Notes: generated by a model from the sequence alone, not told the origin. DNA of 35,754 bases from Alkalihalobacillus deserti (GCF_020734105.1 NZ_JAJAFR010000026.1:1-35754); one strand, 5' to 3'; positions 16,541-26,109 are shown, numbered from the stretch's first letter. Program-made: numbers and translations.

Positions 16541-16805
16541 TTTACATAAAAATAGAAAAGAAAGATCCATATCTGCCATTAATGACACATGCTCGTCCTT
16601 TAATTCTTGCAGTAGAGCACTTAATACCATTCGAAGCCTCCGTCGTCAAATCCCTCCTCCTTCTTCCTTCCCCATCACCCATGAGTATTATCATCTATGA
16701 TGGAATCGATCGTATCATATTAACTCTTCTTAAAGAATATGCCAAAAGCATCGATAACTTTGTGATGATAATCACTTTAAAAGACATGGTTCAGACCTTC
16801 GTAAT
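16541..16805. other. intergenic, no convincing gene
   Basis: A plus-strand frame of 81 codons spans 16582-16827 but has no ribosome binding site, unusual composition, and ends inside the hairpin at 16809-16845. I see no recognisable protein on either strand. Confidence 0.4.
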
Positions 16806-16808
16806 TAT

Positions 16809-16845
16809 AGTAAAAGAGGAATGTTAAATAACATTCCTCTTTCTT
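16809..16845. terminator. bidirectional terminator
   Basis: AAAGAGGAATGTTA and TAACATTCCTCTTT form a perfect hairpin flanked by T-rich sequence on the plus side. It can end the two-component transcript coming from 16969 on the minus strand. Confidence 0.8.
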
Positions 16846-16968
16846 TTCTACTTTTTTATTCAACAAAAATGCTCTTTTGTTCGATAACTCCCTAAGTAAA
16901 TACTAATTTTAGATTGCACCTTCCAGACACTTGATGATATCCTTATCCAATCGTTTTGCAATTATCAA

Positions 16969-19050
16969 TCACTCATTACTAAATTTATACTTAGGTAAGT
17001 GGATACTAGCCTTAAATAAATCGCCGTCAACGTGGATGTTAAATCTCCCCATTTGGATTTCAATTAGGTTCGCGATGGATAAGCCGAGTCCACTGCCTTG
17101 GCTAGTTCTGGATTCATCCCCTCTTTTAAAGCGTTCCATTAATTCGTCTGCTGAGATATTTAACTCCGTTGCTGAAATATTTTTGAAGGTAAGAAGCATT
17201 TCGTTGCCCAAATCCTCGATATCTATATATACCCTTGATCCATCGGCTGCATAATTAAATATATTTGATAATAAGTTCTCTATGGATCGCCACAATAATT
17301 TTCCATCTGCTGTAATATAGAGCTTATCCTTTGGATAATTCATCTTAAATTCTAAATCCATTGCTTGAATTTTGTCATTTACTTCCCCTAGACCTTGGGT
17401 AATTAAAGATACGATATCAATTTTCTCATAAGTAACGGGAATATTTCCGCTAGAAGCCTTTGCTGCTTCAAATAAATCATCGGTTAATATTTTTAGCCTT
17501 TTCGATTTTTGCTCTAGTACTTCAATATATTCTTCGGTCTTTGATGAGTCCTTTTCATTTTTTAATAGATCAACATAAGTAATAATTGAAGTTAAAGGAG
17601 TTCTAATATCATGTGATACATTGGTAATGAGTTCCGTTTTTAACCGCTCACTTTTGAGTTCACTATCTACTGCTTTTTTCAATCCATCAGTAATGCTGTT
17701 AATATTAGAAGCAAGCCTTCCAAATTCTCCTGTTCCACTCACTTCGATTCGATGTTGAAGATTTCCATCTTTTATTGTTTCTACCCCTTCCTGTAATGCT
17801 TTAAAGGCCTTGATCTTTTTGTAGGCAAACCAGGCTGCTATACCAATGGTTACCGGAAACATGAAGAACGTTAAAGCAACTAATATCGGGTAAGCGATTA
17901 CGATTAGTACCGTCTTTACGCCTACACTTCCGCTTCTATATACATCTCCTACGAATTTAACTAAGTTATAGAATAGATTAAAGATCAATGTATGCTTGAA
18001 AAATGTTTTATTTTTGAAATGCTTCACAAGTGACAGAAACAGTACTAATCCAACGATGGTAATAGGAACAGTTATTGGTATGAGGAATATAGTAATCTTT
18101 TCAAATAGCTCATCTACCAACGAAACCCAAAGTGGTATAAGAAGGATACCTATTACAATCTTTATATCATTGTAAATCCTATCTATTGTGTATAAGTGCA
18201 ACTCTTGATCCTTAAATGACTTTCTTCCTATTACAAGTACGAGATAGAAAAATGAAAGAATAAATCCTGTTAAGAATCCTACTAATTTATATAAGTTTTT
18301 TGTGACAATCGCTTTGTTTTCATGCCATTCTTTTGTTTTAGAATCTAAAAATTCTTCCGTAAAGGCAACATAAATAATCGTGTTTTCTGGATCCAATCGA
18401 TCTATGTGTTGTGTTAACCCATATAAATACTCATTTTCTTTCAGTTCGTTCGGAAAAATCTCTTGTTTATAATTCTCAAATATCATATAGGAAGGGTAGT
18501 TTTCAAACTTCTTTTTTTCTGTCATTGTCGTGTTTGTAAAAACATTTGTGCCATCACTTGCATAAAACAATGGTACCTCGTACTCTTCTAGATTTTGCAT
18601 AAGCAAATGATATTCTTTTAAATCATTCTTAATCATCTTTTCCTTTGCCTGGGAGATTTCGTCAACATATTCTTGCTTAAACATTTCATGATTTTTCTCT
18701 TTAGTTAACTCAGGATTATAACTTTTAGAATGGAACTTAAAATCTGAAAATAAGTTTTCTTCTACATTTCTCCATTCATCCTCACCAATGGTTCCGCCAC
18801 TCAAAATATGGTCCTCATTCTTATATTCCTCTAAAAGGATTGTGAGGTTACCGACGAGGCTGTCACTTTCCTGTACATATGACCTACTTTTAAAATAATG
18901 GTCTTCCATCACGATACTAAAATCGCCGTCATTTTCAACAACTACTTCAACGAAAGCCTTCATTACACCTGTCAAACAGATTGCAGCAATAATAAAAACA
19001 ACGACTTTTGTTATGAATAAATGGCTATATTTTTCCAACTTTATATCCAA
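16969..19050 (-). CDS. membrane sensor histidine kinase
   Basis: 693 residues. TM1 at about 12-30, a large extracellular region 31-250, then four or more membrane segments (about 254-275, 296-312, 320-342, 379-410), HAMP-like linker 410-462, HisKA with His480 in SHDIRTP, and an HATPase domain with SIENLLSNIFNYA and GSGLGLSIA. The start overlaps the response regulator gene by 26 bp, so the two are one operon. The large extracytoplasmic loop points to an extracellular signal, perhaps cell-envelope related. No transporter or resistance gene adjoins. Family resembles VanS-like kinases of Gram-positive bacteria. Confidence 0.88.
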   Translation of the reverse strand: MDIKLEKYSHLFITKVVVFIIAAICLTGVMKAFVEVVVENDGDFSIVMEDHYFKSRSYVQESDSLVGNLTILLEEYKNEDHILSGGTIGEDEWRNVEENLFSDFKFHSKSYNPELTKEKNHEMFKQEYVDEISQAKEKMIKNDLKEYHLLMQNLEEYEVPLFYASDGTNVFTNTTMTEKKKFENYPSYMIFENYKQEIFPNELKENEYLYGLTQHIDRLDPENTIIYVAFTEEFLDSKTKEWHENKAIVTKNLYKLVGFLTGFILSFFYLVLVIGRKSFKDQELHLYTIDRIYNDIKIVIGILLIPLWVSLVDELFEKITIFLIPITVPITIVGLVLFLSLVKHFKNKTFFKHTLIFNLFYNLVKFVGDVYRSGSVGVKTVLIVIAYPILVALTFFMFPVTIGIAAWFAYKKIKAFKALQEGVETIKDGNLQHRIEVSGTGEFGRLASNINSITDGLKKAVDSELKSERLKTELITNVSHDIRTPLTSIITYVDLLKNEKDSSKTEEYIEVLEQKSKRLKILTDDLFEAAKASSGNIPVTYEKIDIVSLITQGLGEVNDKIQAMDLEFKMNYPKDKLYITADGKLLWRSIENLLSNIFNYAADGSRVYIDIEDLGNEMLLTFKNISATELNISADELMERFKRGDESRTSQGSGLGLSIANLIEIQMGRFNIHVDGDLFKASIHLPKYKFSNE

Positions 19051-19711
19051 TCCCCCACACCACCTTCAAATATTTTGGTTCTTTCGGATTTATTTCAATT
19101 TTCTCTCTGATTTTTCTTATATGAACAGATACCGTATTTTCTGGACTATGGGCCGGTTCGTTCCATACCTTCTCATAAATTTCTTCAATGGAGAATACTT
19201 TACCTGCGTTTTCAGTCAGTAGCTTTAGGATCTTATATTGCACTGGTGTAACATGAACTTCTACCTCATCGACTGTAATTGTTTTACTTTCATCATCGAT
19301 AATTAGTCCCCCTGTTTGAAATACATTACTCCTAGTTTCAAGACCTCCTAATGATGTATATCTTCTCAGCTGTGACTTAACTCTTGCTATCAGTTCCAAG
19401 GGATTATACGGCTTGATAATATAGTCATCTGCTCCAAAATTTAATCCTAATATCTTATCCGAATCCTCAGATTTTGCAGAAAGGAAGATCAAGGGTATAT
19501 TACTTTTTTCTCTAATTTTCATGGTAGCTCTGATACCATCCATCTTAGGCATCATCACATCCATGATAATAAGATGAATCTCATGATCTTCAATTACTTC
19601 TATAGCTTCTAGTCCATTAAAAGCTTTGAATATTTGATAGCCTTCATTTTCTAAATAGATCCCTATTGCATCTACAATTGCTTTATCATCATCACAAACC
19701 AAGATGTTCAT
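19025..19711 (-). CDS. OmpR/VanR-type response regulator
   Basis: 228 residues: receiver domain 1-115 (acidic pocket in CDDD at 6-9, phosphoacceptor Asp51, Ser78, Lys100) and a winged-helix DNA-binding domain 130-228 (VTPVQYKILKLLTENAGKVF, VSVHIRKIREKI, GIGYKVG). AGGAGG lies 7 bp before ATG. Likely autoregulated through repeated TTAAGA boxes at 19789-19834. Target genes cannot be told from the window. Confidence 0.92.
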   Translation of the reverse strand: MNILVCDDDKAIVDAIGIYLENEGYQIFKAFNGLEAIEVIEDHEIHLIIMDVMMPKMDGIRATMKIREKSNIPLIFLSAKSEDSDKILGLNFGADDYIIKPYNPLELIARVKSQLRRYTSLGGLETRSNVFQTGGLIIDDESKTITVDEVEVHVTPVQYKILKLLTENAGKVFSIEEIYEKVWNEPAHSPENTVSVHIRKIREKIEINPKEPKYLKVVWGIGYKVGKI

Positions 19712-19788
19712 GAAATTTCCTCCTAAATATGATTTTAAACATTGGATATCATCACCTCTTTATTATTCGTTCTAAGGGAATGATATCA

Positions 19789-19834
19789 ACAAAATCTTAA
19801 CAAATAATTAATGCAATTCTTAAGATTTTCTTAG
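19789..19834 (-). promoter_or_regulatory. candidate response-regulator binding boxes
   Basis: The minus strand has AAAATCTTAAGAATT and, 14 bp on, TTGTTAAGATTTTG, two TTAAGAT-containing repeats about 80-120 bp before the response regulator start. OmpR-family proteins usually bind such direct repeats near the -35 region. Confidence 0.4.
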
Positions 19835-19916
19835 TATTTTAAAAGATTAAATAAAAAGTTGGTCAACTGTAAGTTTACTCGAATTAAATAATCAAAAGTT
19901 ATGATATAAATTGATA

Positions 19917-19945
19917 AACGCCAAACTTAAATTTAGTTTGGCGTT
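19917..19945. terminator. hairpin between IS4-type element and two-component operon
   Basis: AACGCCAAACT and AGTTTGGCGTT form a perfect 11-bp stem with an A/T loop. U-tracts are short on both sides. It may insulate the two-component promoter from transposase transcription. Confidence 0.65.
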
Positions 19946-20040
19946 CTCAATCCTTTAACATATATAAAATATTACTAACATCTTAGGAATATTTTTTACG
20001 TACAAAACCAATTAAAATCTTATTTTTTATTTTTTAAAAT

Positions 20041-21253
20041 TACTGTAAAAGTTAATACCCAAACAAAAGGTTCCATCTATTTGGTATATATTTACAATAG
20101 ACTGATGGGACGACAATACTTTGTTCATAAAGGATGGATTTTCCCTCAATTTTCCGCAGCCAACTAGATGCTGGTTTCCGCAAAGCAGCCCTTAAATAAC
20201 GACTAAGTTGCAAGATTTTACGCTTACTTTTCGTTTCGAGCTGTACGAGAACATGGAGGCAAAAGACGATCAGTGCAATAAACACTTGATTGTGAATCGC
20301 CCGTTCGCTTTGACCGTAGAACTTTTTGATTTTGAGATGCTGTTTAATCCATTTGAAAAATAATTCAATCGCCCAGCACGATTTGTACATCTCTGAAATT
20401 TCCTCGGCACTCAAATCAAAACGATTTGTGATCAAGTGTAGTTCATTTCCTTTTGAATCAAGTACTTTTAGTAATCGAAAAAAGTTTTCTGAACGATTTT
20501 GCGACGTGCCAATTAACACCATTTGATCCGACAAAACTGAGGTATCTTCTTCTAGTTTGAAGTCATACATTTCCCTTATGACGGCGTTCTTTCGTAGTCT
20601 TGATAAGAAAAAATAACCTTCATCTGTCATGCGGTCAAAACGTTCATAATCAAGATAGCCACGGTCAAACACATACATGCATTTCTTGTCATCTACCAGT
20701 ACTTCAAGTTGACCACGATCATGTTCTCTCGCGGTTGTCAGCACGGCTTTTTCTGGATAAGATGTTCCTTTTTCCATAAATACAAGCCGCAGATGTACCT
20801 TTACACCCGCCTTTGTCTTGCGGAATTTTGCCCACCGATGATTCGTCAAATTGAGTGGCAATGTGCTTGAATCGATGATTTTTAAGGGCATCATGAGTTT
20901 GGTAGCATGCGTTTTTATATGAATTTGAGTACTAAATCAAGGAAAAGTAGCTGGAAGATATCTGGATTCATGCCGTTTAATCGACGTGACAGCTGTGAAA
21001 TGCTAATGGAATCAAGATCAACGCCTATTTGAAGCTGGTCTTCAAATAGGGAATCGCCCAATACGTGTAGACTTTCGATTTCTTGGAGCTGCGCAAAAAG
21101 TAATAATTTCAAGAAAATATCTGTCGTTAATTTTTTCGTATAGCGATCTAATTTCATTGTTTTCACATTTCCTTCAAAAACTTGAAGCTTAATCGGTGAA
21201 AACCATTGTCCAAAAAAGCCGGCAATAGCAGCCAGCCCATCAAGTATTACAAT
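20041..21253 (-). mobile_element. IS4-family insertion sequence (transposase frameshifted)
   Basis: A transposase reading frame in two parts nearly fills this 1.2-kb segment. Candidate imperfect terminal repeats are ACTGTAAAAGTT (20042-20053) and, inverted at the other end, ATTGTAATACTT (minus strand of 21242-21253), 9 of 12 bases alike. The right repeat overlaps the transposase stop. I could not identify a target-site duplication, so the borders are approximate. Confidence 0.65.
20052..21230 (-). pseudogene. IS4-family DDE transposase, one-base frameshift
   Basis: The 5' part (about 20915-21230) encodes FFGQWFSPIKLQVFEGNVKT followed by MKLDRYTKKL..., with no own start codon identified. The 3' part (20052-20894) carries the catalytic core: Asp in IIDSST, Asp in VFDRGYLDYERFD, and Glu in WAIELFFKWIKQHLKIKKFYG. 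At about 20925 the frame breaks; adding one A to the AAA run would restore LVLK-IHIKTHATKLM and join both halves into about 390 residues, the normal length. Either the element is dead or the base is a sequencing error. Confidence 0.85.
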
Positions 21254-21273
21254 CCGATAGTTGATACAAATGC

Positions 21274-21423
21274 CTAATCTTCCATAAAGATACGTGCGTA
21301 GTATTCCGTTTCTTCATCTAATCTGTTGTCTTTTTTCAATTCCTCAAGAGTTTCTTTTCGGTCATCTTCAATCACTTGAAAACTACCTGATACATTTGGT
21401 GTTTTCCCTTTGTTTTTATCCAT
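21274..21423 (-). CDS. 49-residue hydrophilic protein, unknown function
   Basis: MDKNKGKTPNVSGSFQVIED... ends in RLDEETEYYARIFMED. AGGAG lies 8 bp before ATG. The protein is acidic, with a probable amphipathic helix at about 20-45. It lies just outside the IS element end. I do not recognise the family; the good ribosome binding site and coherent charge pattern argue that it is real. Confidence 0.6.
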   Translation of the reverse strand: MDKNKGKTPNVSGSFQVIEDDRKETLEELKKDNRLDEETEYYARIFMED

Positions 21424-21429
21424 ACTTTC

Positions 21430-21769
21430 ACTCCTACATTTCATCTTATTTATATTACGGTATTCATTTTCCTTTTCATTTTGTGCTTAATTTATCACTT
21501 TATTCGAATGACTCATAATGATTTCTTCTTAAGCTTACCTGCTCTTATATGTAGTATGATTTCCCACTGTATTCAACGTAAGTAAAGATAAGAAAAAGAC
21601 TAAATTTGCAGCATTATATAGTAAGTATTATAGTTATTAACGTTAACAAACATAGGACTTATATAACTCTGTGTTAGCAATTACTTAGGCTTGTTTCAGC
21701 GACTTCACCTAACTTCATACTTATTAATAAGAAGGTATCAATTCACGAAAAAAATTCTGTTACAAGAAT
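21430..21769. other. intergenic, nothing recognised
   Basis: AT-rich sequence without a ribosome binding site-linked frame, RNA gene or strong hairpin. Confidence 0.4.
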
Positions 21770-22160
21770 TTACTTTTGAAAATTAAAAAGCCAACCGATA
21801 CCATTTTTATCAGTTACATTGGCATGTAATGCTCCCCAGAATGTTTCTTGTAGTTCTAGTGAAGCATGCCCATCAACAATAAGTGAATTATAAACCTTTC
21901 TAATTTCACTCTCATTTTTCAAGCTCCAGTGTTATTTTGACGTTGTCTCCCTTATTTACACTTCCAAAAGTATCAGAAAAATGAATAACACTTTCTCCGA
22001 GATGCAATTCAGCATGTAGAATTTTATCCTCGTGATCCTTGAACATTTCAATACCGTCAGCTAACTGAACATTCTTTATACCGCCGCCAAATATACCTTG
22101 ATAAAATTTCATTTCCTCTTTGCAATTTTCTATAAATAAGTAAGGGTTTGCACTTTTCAT
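21770..22160 (-). pseudogene. VOC/PhnB-like protein gene, one-base frameshift
   Basis: The first 82 codons (21912-22160) encode a vicinal-oxygen-chelate (PhnB/glyoxalase-like) N-terminal half: MKSANPYLFIENCKEEMKFY ... HAELHLGESVIHFSD. After a TGA, the other frame continues with ESEIRKVYNSLIVDGHASLE ... TFWGALHANVTDKNGIGWLF and stops at 21770, the typical C-terminal half. Adding one A to the AAAAA run at about 21914 restores a protein of about 129 residues. AGGAGG precedes the ATG. Function of such proteins varies; none is assigned. Confidence 0.85.
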
Positions 22161-22240
22161 TTGTTCTTTCCTCCTAAGATAATTTCTTTATTATGTATTT
22201 CTCAATTTATATAGTATTTCTGATTCAACTCTTTTGCGTA

Positions 22241-22284
22241 GTTAGTCGAACAAAGAAAGCGATGCTCTGTTATTAAAGCATCGC
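22241..22284. repeat. dispersed hairpin repeat, copy 1
   Basis: GTTAGTCGAACAAAGAAAGC then GATGC...GCATCGC. Related copies lie at 23511 and 25321. The inverted GCGATGC/GCATCGC arms can act as a terminator stem. Confidence 0.6.
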
Positions 22285-22480
22285 ACCAAGTTATAATCAA
22301 TTTATTATTTATTAACGTGGCTGTTCGCCTAGCTTACCAAGATAACTTAATTCATCCTCACTATTGTAATCAATATATTATAACTGCATAAGCAATATCA
22401 CTCTCTAAAATATTAATTTATTCTGGATTTTTCGCAAAATAACTGAACGACAGTCCGTTCACTATACAGTCGGGTGGTGC
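22285..22480 (-). other. short unrecognised coding remnant
   Basis: On the minus strand the words DIAYAVI and, in a shifted frame, YIDYNSEDELSYLGKLGEQPR (the first 20 residues shown before the last R) end at a TAA near 22315. There is no start codon. It may be the tail of a decayed small gene; I do not recognise it. Confidence 0.25.
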
Positions 22481-22483
22481 CTG

Positions 22484-22515
22484 TAAAAAAACAACCGACA
22501 GCGTCTGGACTGTCG
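22484..22515 (-). terminator. terminator of the polysaccharide deacetylase gene
   Basis: Minus strand CCGACAG...CTGTCGG followed by TTGTTTTTTT, starting 9 bp after the stop codon. Confidence 0.9.
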
Positions 22516-22523
22516 GCTCATTT

Positions 22524-23396
22524 TCATTTCGCGAATGGAACATTCAACAATTCTGGTACTGTGACAAACTCATACCCTTGTTCTTGCAATGCAGGGATAA
22601 TTTGATGAAGAGATTCGATTGTATTTGTTCTATCTCCATCCCAATCTGCACCGTCATGCATGAGAATAATTGCTCCTGGATAAACGTTCTCTAACACATT
22701 TGATGCGATGACTTCTGGTGGGTCTTCCTCCCAATCCAACGAATCCACTGACCAGCCAATAACTAAATATTGCATTTCAGCAAGCTTTTCGACCAATTCA
22801 TTATATAAAAAACCATATGGAGGTCGGAATAGATTTGTACGATAACCAATAATGTCATTCAGAACGTCTTCGGTTCTTGTTACTTCCCTCTCTAGTGTTG
22901 GTAAATCGGCCTCTTTAACAAGGTTAGGGTGGAAGTATGTATGGTTTCCAATGACATGGCCTTCATTATTAATCCGTTCAACAATTTCAGGATAAGCGAC
23001 AGCTCGCGACCCCATTAAGAAAAACGTACCAGGTACATTGTACTGATTTAATATATTTAATACATCCTCAGTAAAACGTGGGTCAGGGCCATCATCGAAG
23101 GTTAAAGCGATCCTATTTTGATCAGTAGGCCCCTGTAAGATAAAAGTATCTGGATACCGTTGCTGTAAAATCGTCATATCAATAGGCAGCTGACGAACTC
23201 GCTCTGGATTTTCAGGTCCCCCTCTAAGATCAGGAAAGTCTTCCTTAGGCTTATCTTGTTTGTCTTTTTTCCACCAGCGCTGCTGCTCTACATCACCCGA
23301 GGCTGGCTCATTAGCATTAACAGTCATGATATCCGCAATTTGAAAACAAAACAAAAGTACAACAACTAACATCAACTTTAACATTCTCTCTTTCAT
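22524..23396 (-). CDS. secreted polysaccharide deacetylase (NodB domain)
   Basis: 290 residues with an N-terminal signal peptide (hydrophobic 6-23, likely cleavage after NANA-type residues near 29). A basic/proline linker follows, then the NodB catalytic domain at about 93-285. All motifs are present: TFDDGPD (Asp101, Asp102), the metal ligands His152 and His156 in GNHTYFHP, RPPYG at 191-195, SVDSLDW, and LMHDG with His247. Family members deacetylate peptidoglycan or chitin-like chains; several spore-formers use them in cell-wall or cortex modification. Monocistronic with its own terminator. Confidence 0.92.
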   Translation of the reverse strand: MKERMLKLMLVVVLLFCFQIADIMTVNANEPASGDVEQQRWWKKDKQDKPKEDFPDLRGGPENPERVRQLPIDMTILQQRYPDTFILQGPTDQNRIALTFDDGPDPRFTEDVLNILNQYNVPGTFFLMGSRAVAYPEIVERINNEGHVIGNHTYFHPNLVKEADLPTLEREVTRTEDVLNDIIGYRTNLFRPPYGFLYNELVEKLAEMQYLVIGWSVDSLDWEEDPPEVIASNVLENVYPGAIILMHDGADWDGDRTNTIESLHQIIPALQEQGYEFVTVPELLNVPFAK

Positions 23397-23510
23397 CCAT
23401 TCATCTCCTATTAACTATTAATACATAGTTATTATCGATAAAAAAGAAGGGTTTATTCAAAGAAAAAAGTAAAAAGCTACATTTTTTTCTGCTTTTTTTC
23501 TTCCTTTGCT

Positions 23511-23563
23511 GTTAGTCGAACAAGGAAGCGATGCTTTTTGTTCAAGCATCGCTTCCGTTTGTT
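23511..23563. repeat. dispersed hairpin repeat, copy 2
   Basis: GTTAGTCGAACAAGGAAGCG then ATGC...GCATCGCTTCC; the arms GGAAGCGATGC and GCATCGCTTCC are perfect inverted repeats. It lies right after the nitrilase gene and may be its terminator. Confidence 0.7.
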
Positions 23564-23587
23564 GAAGAACTTTATTTAAAAATAAAG

Positions 23588-24342
23588 TCAATCCATATAA
23601 ATAATTTCAAATTTAGAAGAAATTAAATTCATGTCATCCAAATTCCAATCAAAAATTAAAATTGCAGATTGTGCAGATTTATGTGAAAGCAGTCGTTTCC
23701 CATTCTTAATAACCAAGCTTTCTGCTTCCCAAAAGGAAACAGTTTTATCTTTCCCAGTACGATTACACACAAATATTGGCAATCCAGTATCAATGGACCT
23801 GTGTTCCCACTCACCATTCGGTCCGTGAAAACCTGGTCCCCAAGACGCGGGAGCAACTAGGATTTCTGCCCCTTTGCTCAACAATATATCCGCAATATTT
23901 TTTGTGTAGGAATCTGCACATATCAACACACCAACTTTTATATACCCCAAATCTATTGGTTCAATGAACTCACCTGATGCAGACCAATTATCTACCCTTG
24001 CAATCTTTTTTTGTTTTCCTATCAATTCACCTTTCTGATTAATCACAAAAACTGAATTGTATAGTTTATTATCCTGTTTTAACTTTTCTGCACAACCAAC
24101 GAATACAGTTGTTTTTAGCGACTCAACAATGTTATGAAAATGAGTCATCCATTTAACAGGTTGTTGGTTAATCCAATCAGTTCCAATGATATGAGTAAAC
24201 TGTAATCCGCTAGTAGCTAATTCTGGAGTTATAACCCAATTCACATTTTTTTCTGCTGCTTGTTTACTATAAGATTTTGATTATATTTAATATCCCCAGC
24301 AATAGGTAATAAGTGCAATAAAGCAATTCTTATCTTCCTCAC
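23588..24342 (-). pseudogene. carbon-nitrogen hydrolase (nitrilase family), one-base frameshift
   Basis: The gene starts at GTG 24340-24342 with AGGAGG upstream and the typical N-terminus RKIRIALLHLLPIAGDIKYN. At about 24280 the frame is lost; one added A in the AAAA run restores SYSKQAAEKNVNWVITPELA and continues to the stop at 23588. The catalytic triad is visible: Glu in TPELATSG, Lys in GKQKKIARV, Cys in VGVLICADSY. Total about 250 residues, near normal for the family. The open part from 24244 alone would lack the first strand. Substrate unknown. Confidence 0.85.
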
Positions 24343-24539
24343 CAAACTCCTCCTATTGAGCATCTGAAATTTCTCCTATTAAGATAATATTACTATGTAA
24401 AGAACTGCCTTCCATGATTAAACTCATCTTTATGGTACTTTCTATTTTTGTTTCCGTACCTTTTAAAGCATATGTTATACAGGTTAGGGAAAAATGAATA
24501 CAGTAAGCAATAATGGATCAACCTAAAAGGAGTTCGGAT

Positions 24540-25238
24540 ATGACAATTTCAAATTTATTACTTAGAATTGTTATCGCATTTATAACCTTATTAGTACTAA
24601 CTAGGATTATGGGAAGAAAAGAATTATCTGAAATGACTTTTATTAATTTTGTATCAGGCATTACAATTGGTGCAATGACAGCCAACCTAGTAATCAATTC
24701 AAATGTAAGTATTAGAAATGGTGTTTTAGCATTAGTAGGATGGAGTGCAATTACTATATTTATGGGATATATTGATATAAAATCTAAAAAAGCTCGTAAT
24801 CTTCTCGAGGGTCAACCAAGAATCTTTATAAAAAACGGGCAGATTATGGAAGATCAGCTTCGTAAAGAACGTCTAGATATAGACGCCTTGAAAGCGTTAT
24901 TAAGACAAAAAAATATATTTTCTATTTCTGACGTTGAATATGCTATTTTTGAAATCGATGGTAAGCTTTCAGTTATGAAAAAAGAATCAAAGCAACCAGT
25001 GATTAAAAGTGACCTGAATATTAGACAAGTTAATACAAATATTTTTCCTATTGCTACATCTGTTATTTCAGATGGGAAAGTTGATCAAGAAAACTTGGAG
25101 AAATTAAATCTAGATAAACAATGGTTGGATCAACAATTACAACAAGCTGATATTCGTTCTGTTTCTGATGTCTTTTATGCTGAAGTTCAAAAAGACGGAA
25201 AACTCTATATTGACAACAAAAATGATAACCTAAATTAA
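24540..25238 (+). CDS. DUF421 (YetF-like) membrane protein
   Basis: 232 residues. Three membrane helices in about the first 85 residues (ISNLLLRIVIAFITLLVLTR, ..., VLALVGWSAITIFMGYI) are followed by the conserved RGxP-like segment EGQPRIFIKNGQIMEDQLRK and the two-part cytosolic YetF domain. I choose ATG 24540 because AAAGGAG lies 8 bp upstream; a longer frame starts at 24513 without a site. Members are widespread in spore-formers; the biochemical role is not established. One of only two clear plus-strand genes here. Confidence 0.88.
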   Translation: MTISNLLLRIVIAFITLLVLTRIMGRKELSEMTFINFVSGITIGAMTANLVINSNVSIRNGVLALVGWSAITIFMGYIDIKSKKARNLLEGQPRIFIKNGQIMEDQLRKERLDIDALKALLRQKNIFSISDVEYAIFEIDGKLSVMKKESKQPVIKSDLNIRQVNTNIFPIATSVISDGKVDQENLEKLNLDKQWLDQQLQQADIRSVSDVFYAEVQKDGKLYIDNKNDNLN

Positions 25239-25320
25239 TTTTTGCAGGGAACATATCTTGCTACACCGTTATCCTCAATTGTACACAGAAACTTTGAGTG
25301 TGATGTTAAACTAACTGCTT

Positions 25321-25370
25321 GTTAGTGGATCAAGGACAGCGATGTTCCGTTTATTCAAGCAGCGCACGCT
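25321..25370. repeat. dispersed hairpin repeat, copy 3 (diverged)
   Basis: GTTAGTGGATCAAGGACAGC then GATG...TTCAAGCAGCGC; related to copies at 22241 and 23511 but with mismatches in the arms. Confidence 0.45.
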
Positions 25371-25593
25371 TTAGTGGAATAAGATGGCTACTTCATTTTG
25401 TCAAGTGGAAAATCAAAATGAGTCAAAATTAAAACAGCCCCCGATATAACCCATGCCAAATGAGGACGTGATGTATTCCCCGAGCTTGAAACGTATATTT
25501 TAAAATTTAGTAAGTAGATGGAACTTTTTCACCCGATCATCTCCGCTAATTAAGCTAGATCATCAGCACAGCCTGAAATTTTCTTCATCGGTG

Positions 25594-25681
25594 AATTAGT
25601 TTGCTGATGGATGCAGTACTTTGTTCAACACCAGTTGCTGCTTCTTCAAAAATAGTGGCGATTTTTCCGGAAAATTCTTCA
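25594..25681 (-). pseudogene. possible chemoreceptor (MCP) fragment
   Basis: The minus strand encodes EEFSGKIATIFEEAATGVEQ followed by STASISKLIHR and a stop. This resembles the glutamine/alanine-rich helical signalling segment of methyl-accepting chemotaxis proteins. No start and no other MCP part are present. Confidence 0.35.
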
Positions 25682-25684
25682 AAC

Positions 25685-25716
25685 AAAGATAACCTACCCA
25701 CAGGCAGGTTATCTTT
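25685..25716 (-). terminator. terminator of the 38-residue gene
   Basis: AAAGATAACCTGCC...GGTAGGTTATCTTT with T-rich 3' side, starting 6 bp after the stop of the gene at 25722. Confidence 0.8.
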
Positions 25717-25721
25717 ATTTG

Positions 25722-25838
25722 CTATTCTTTTTTCGCCTCATTAGCTAATTTTTTTAAAGACTTTATCTTCCCATGGGGGTTTTGCGCTTCTTTACGCGCT
25801 CGAAATTGACGTTCTTCTTGTGATTTTGATTGAGTCAT
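25722..25838 (-). CDS. 38-residue basic protein (DUF6254-like)
   Basis: MTQSKSQEERQFRARKEAQN then PHGKIKSLKKLANEAKKE. Highly charged and lysine/arginine-rich. The central NPHGK segment is reminiscent of a small conserved Bacillaceae family (DUF6254), from memory only. The upstream site is a weak GGAAG/AGTAGAG about 10 bp before ATG. A strong terminator follows. Too short for standard gene finding. Confidence 0.55.
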   Translation of the reverse strand: MTQSKSQEERQFRARKEAQNPHGKIKSLKKLANEAKKE

Positions 25839-25960
25839 TACAGCTCTACTTCCTTTGTCTATAAATTTTGTATTACTTTTTTATTTTGTTAAAAAGTTTT
25901 AAAAATATTCAATTCAGCTTGCATCACTTTTGGAACTGTCATGAGTGCTTAAAAGACATA

Positions 25961-25988
25961 AAAAAAGCATCCCTCAACGGAATGCTTT
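25961..25988 (-). terminator. terminator of 5S locus (c)
   Basis: Minus strand AAAGCATTCCGTTGAGGGAT GC then TTTTTT. The same hairpin follows the 5S gene at 35360 and the 5S relic at 32569. Confidence 0.9.
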
Positions 25989-25993
25989 CATGT

Positions 25994-26109
25994 GCCTGGC
26001 AACGTCCTACTCTCACAGGTGGAAGCCCCCAACTACCATCGGCGCAAAAGAGCTTAACGACCGTGTTCGGCATAGGAACGGGTGTGACCTCTTCGCTATC
26101 GCCACCAGA
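25994..26109 (-). rRNA. 5S rRNA (c)
   Basis: A complete 5S gene with the CCG-AACACGG core (one change, CATAGG for CATGGG on the plus strand). The spacer AAGATAC-TTATAAGGAATCC upstream matches locus (d), but the 23S gene is absent and a 16S-23S spacer fragment lies at 26340-26470. Confidence 0.94.

Noticed and set aside
16582..16827. Plus-strand 81-codon frame
   Set aside because: No ribosome binding site, low-complexity first half, and it ends inside a terminator hairpin.
20894..20925. Programmed frameshift in the IS4-type transposase
   Set aside because: IS4-family transposases are normally one frame, and there is no clear slippery heptamer with a structure at the break; a one-base loss explains it better.
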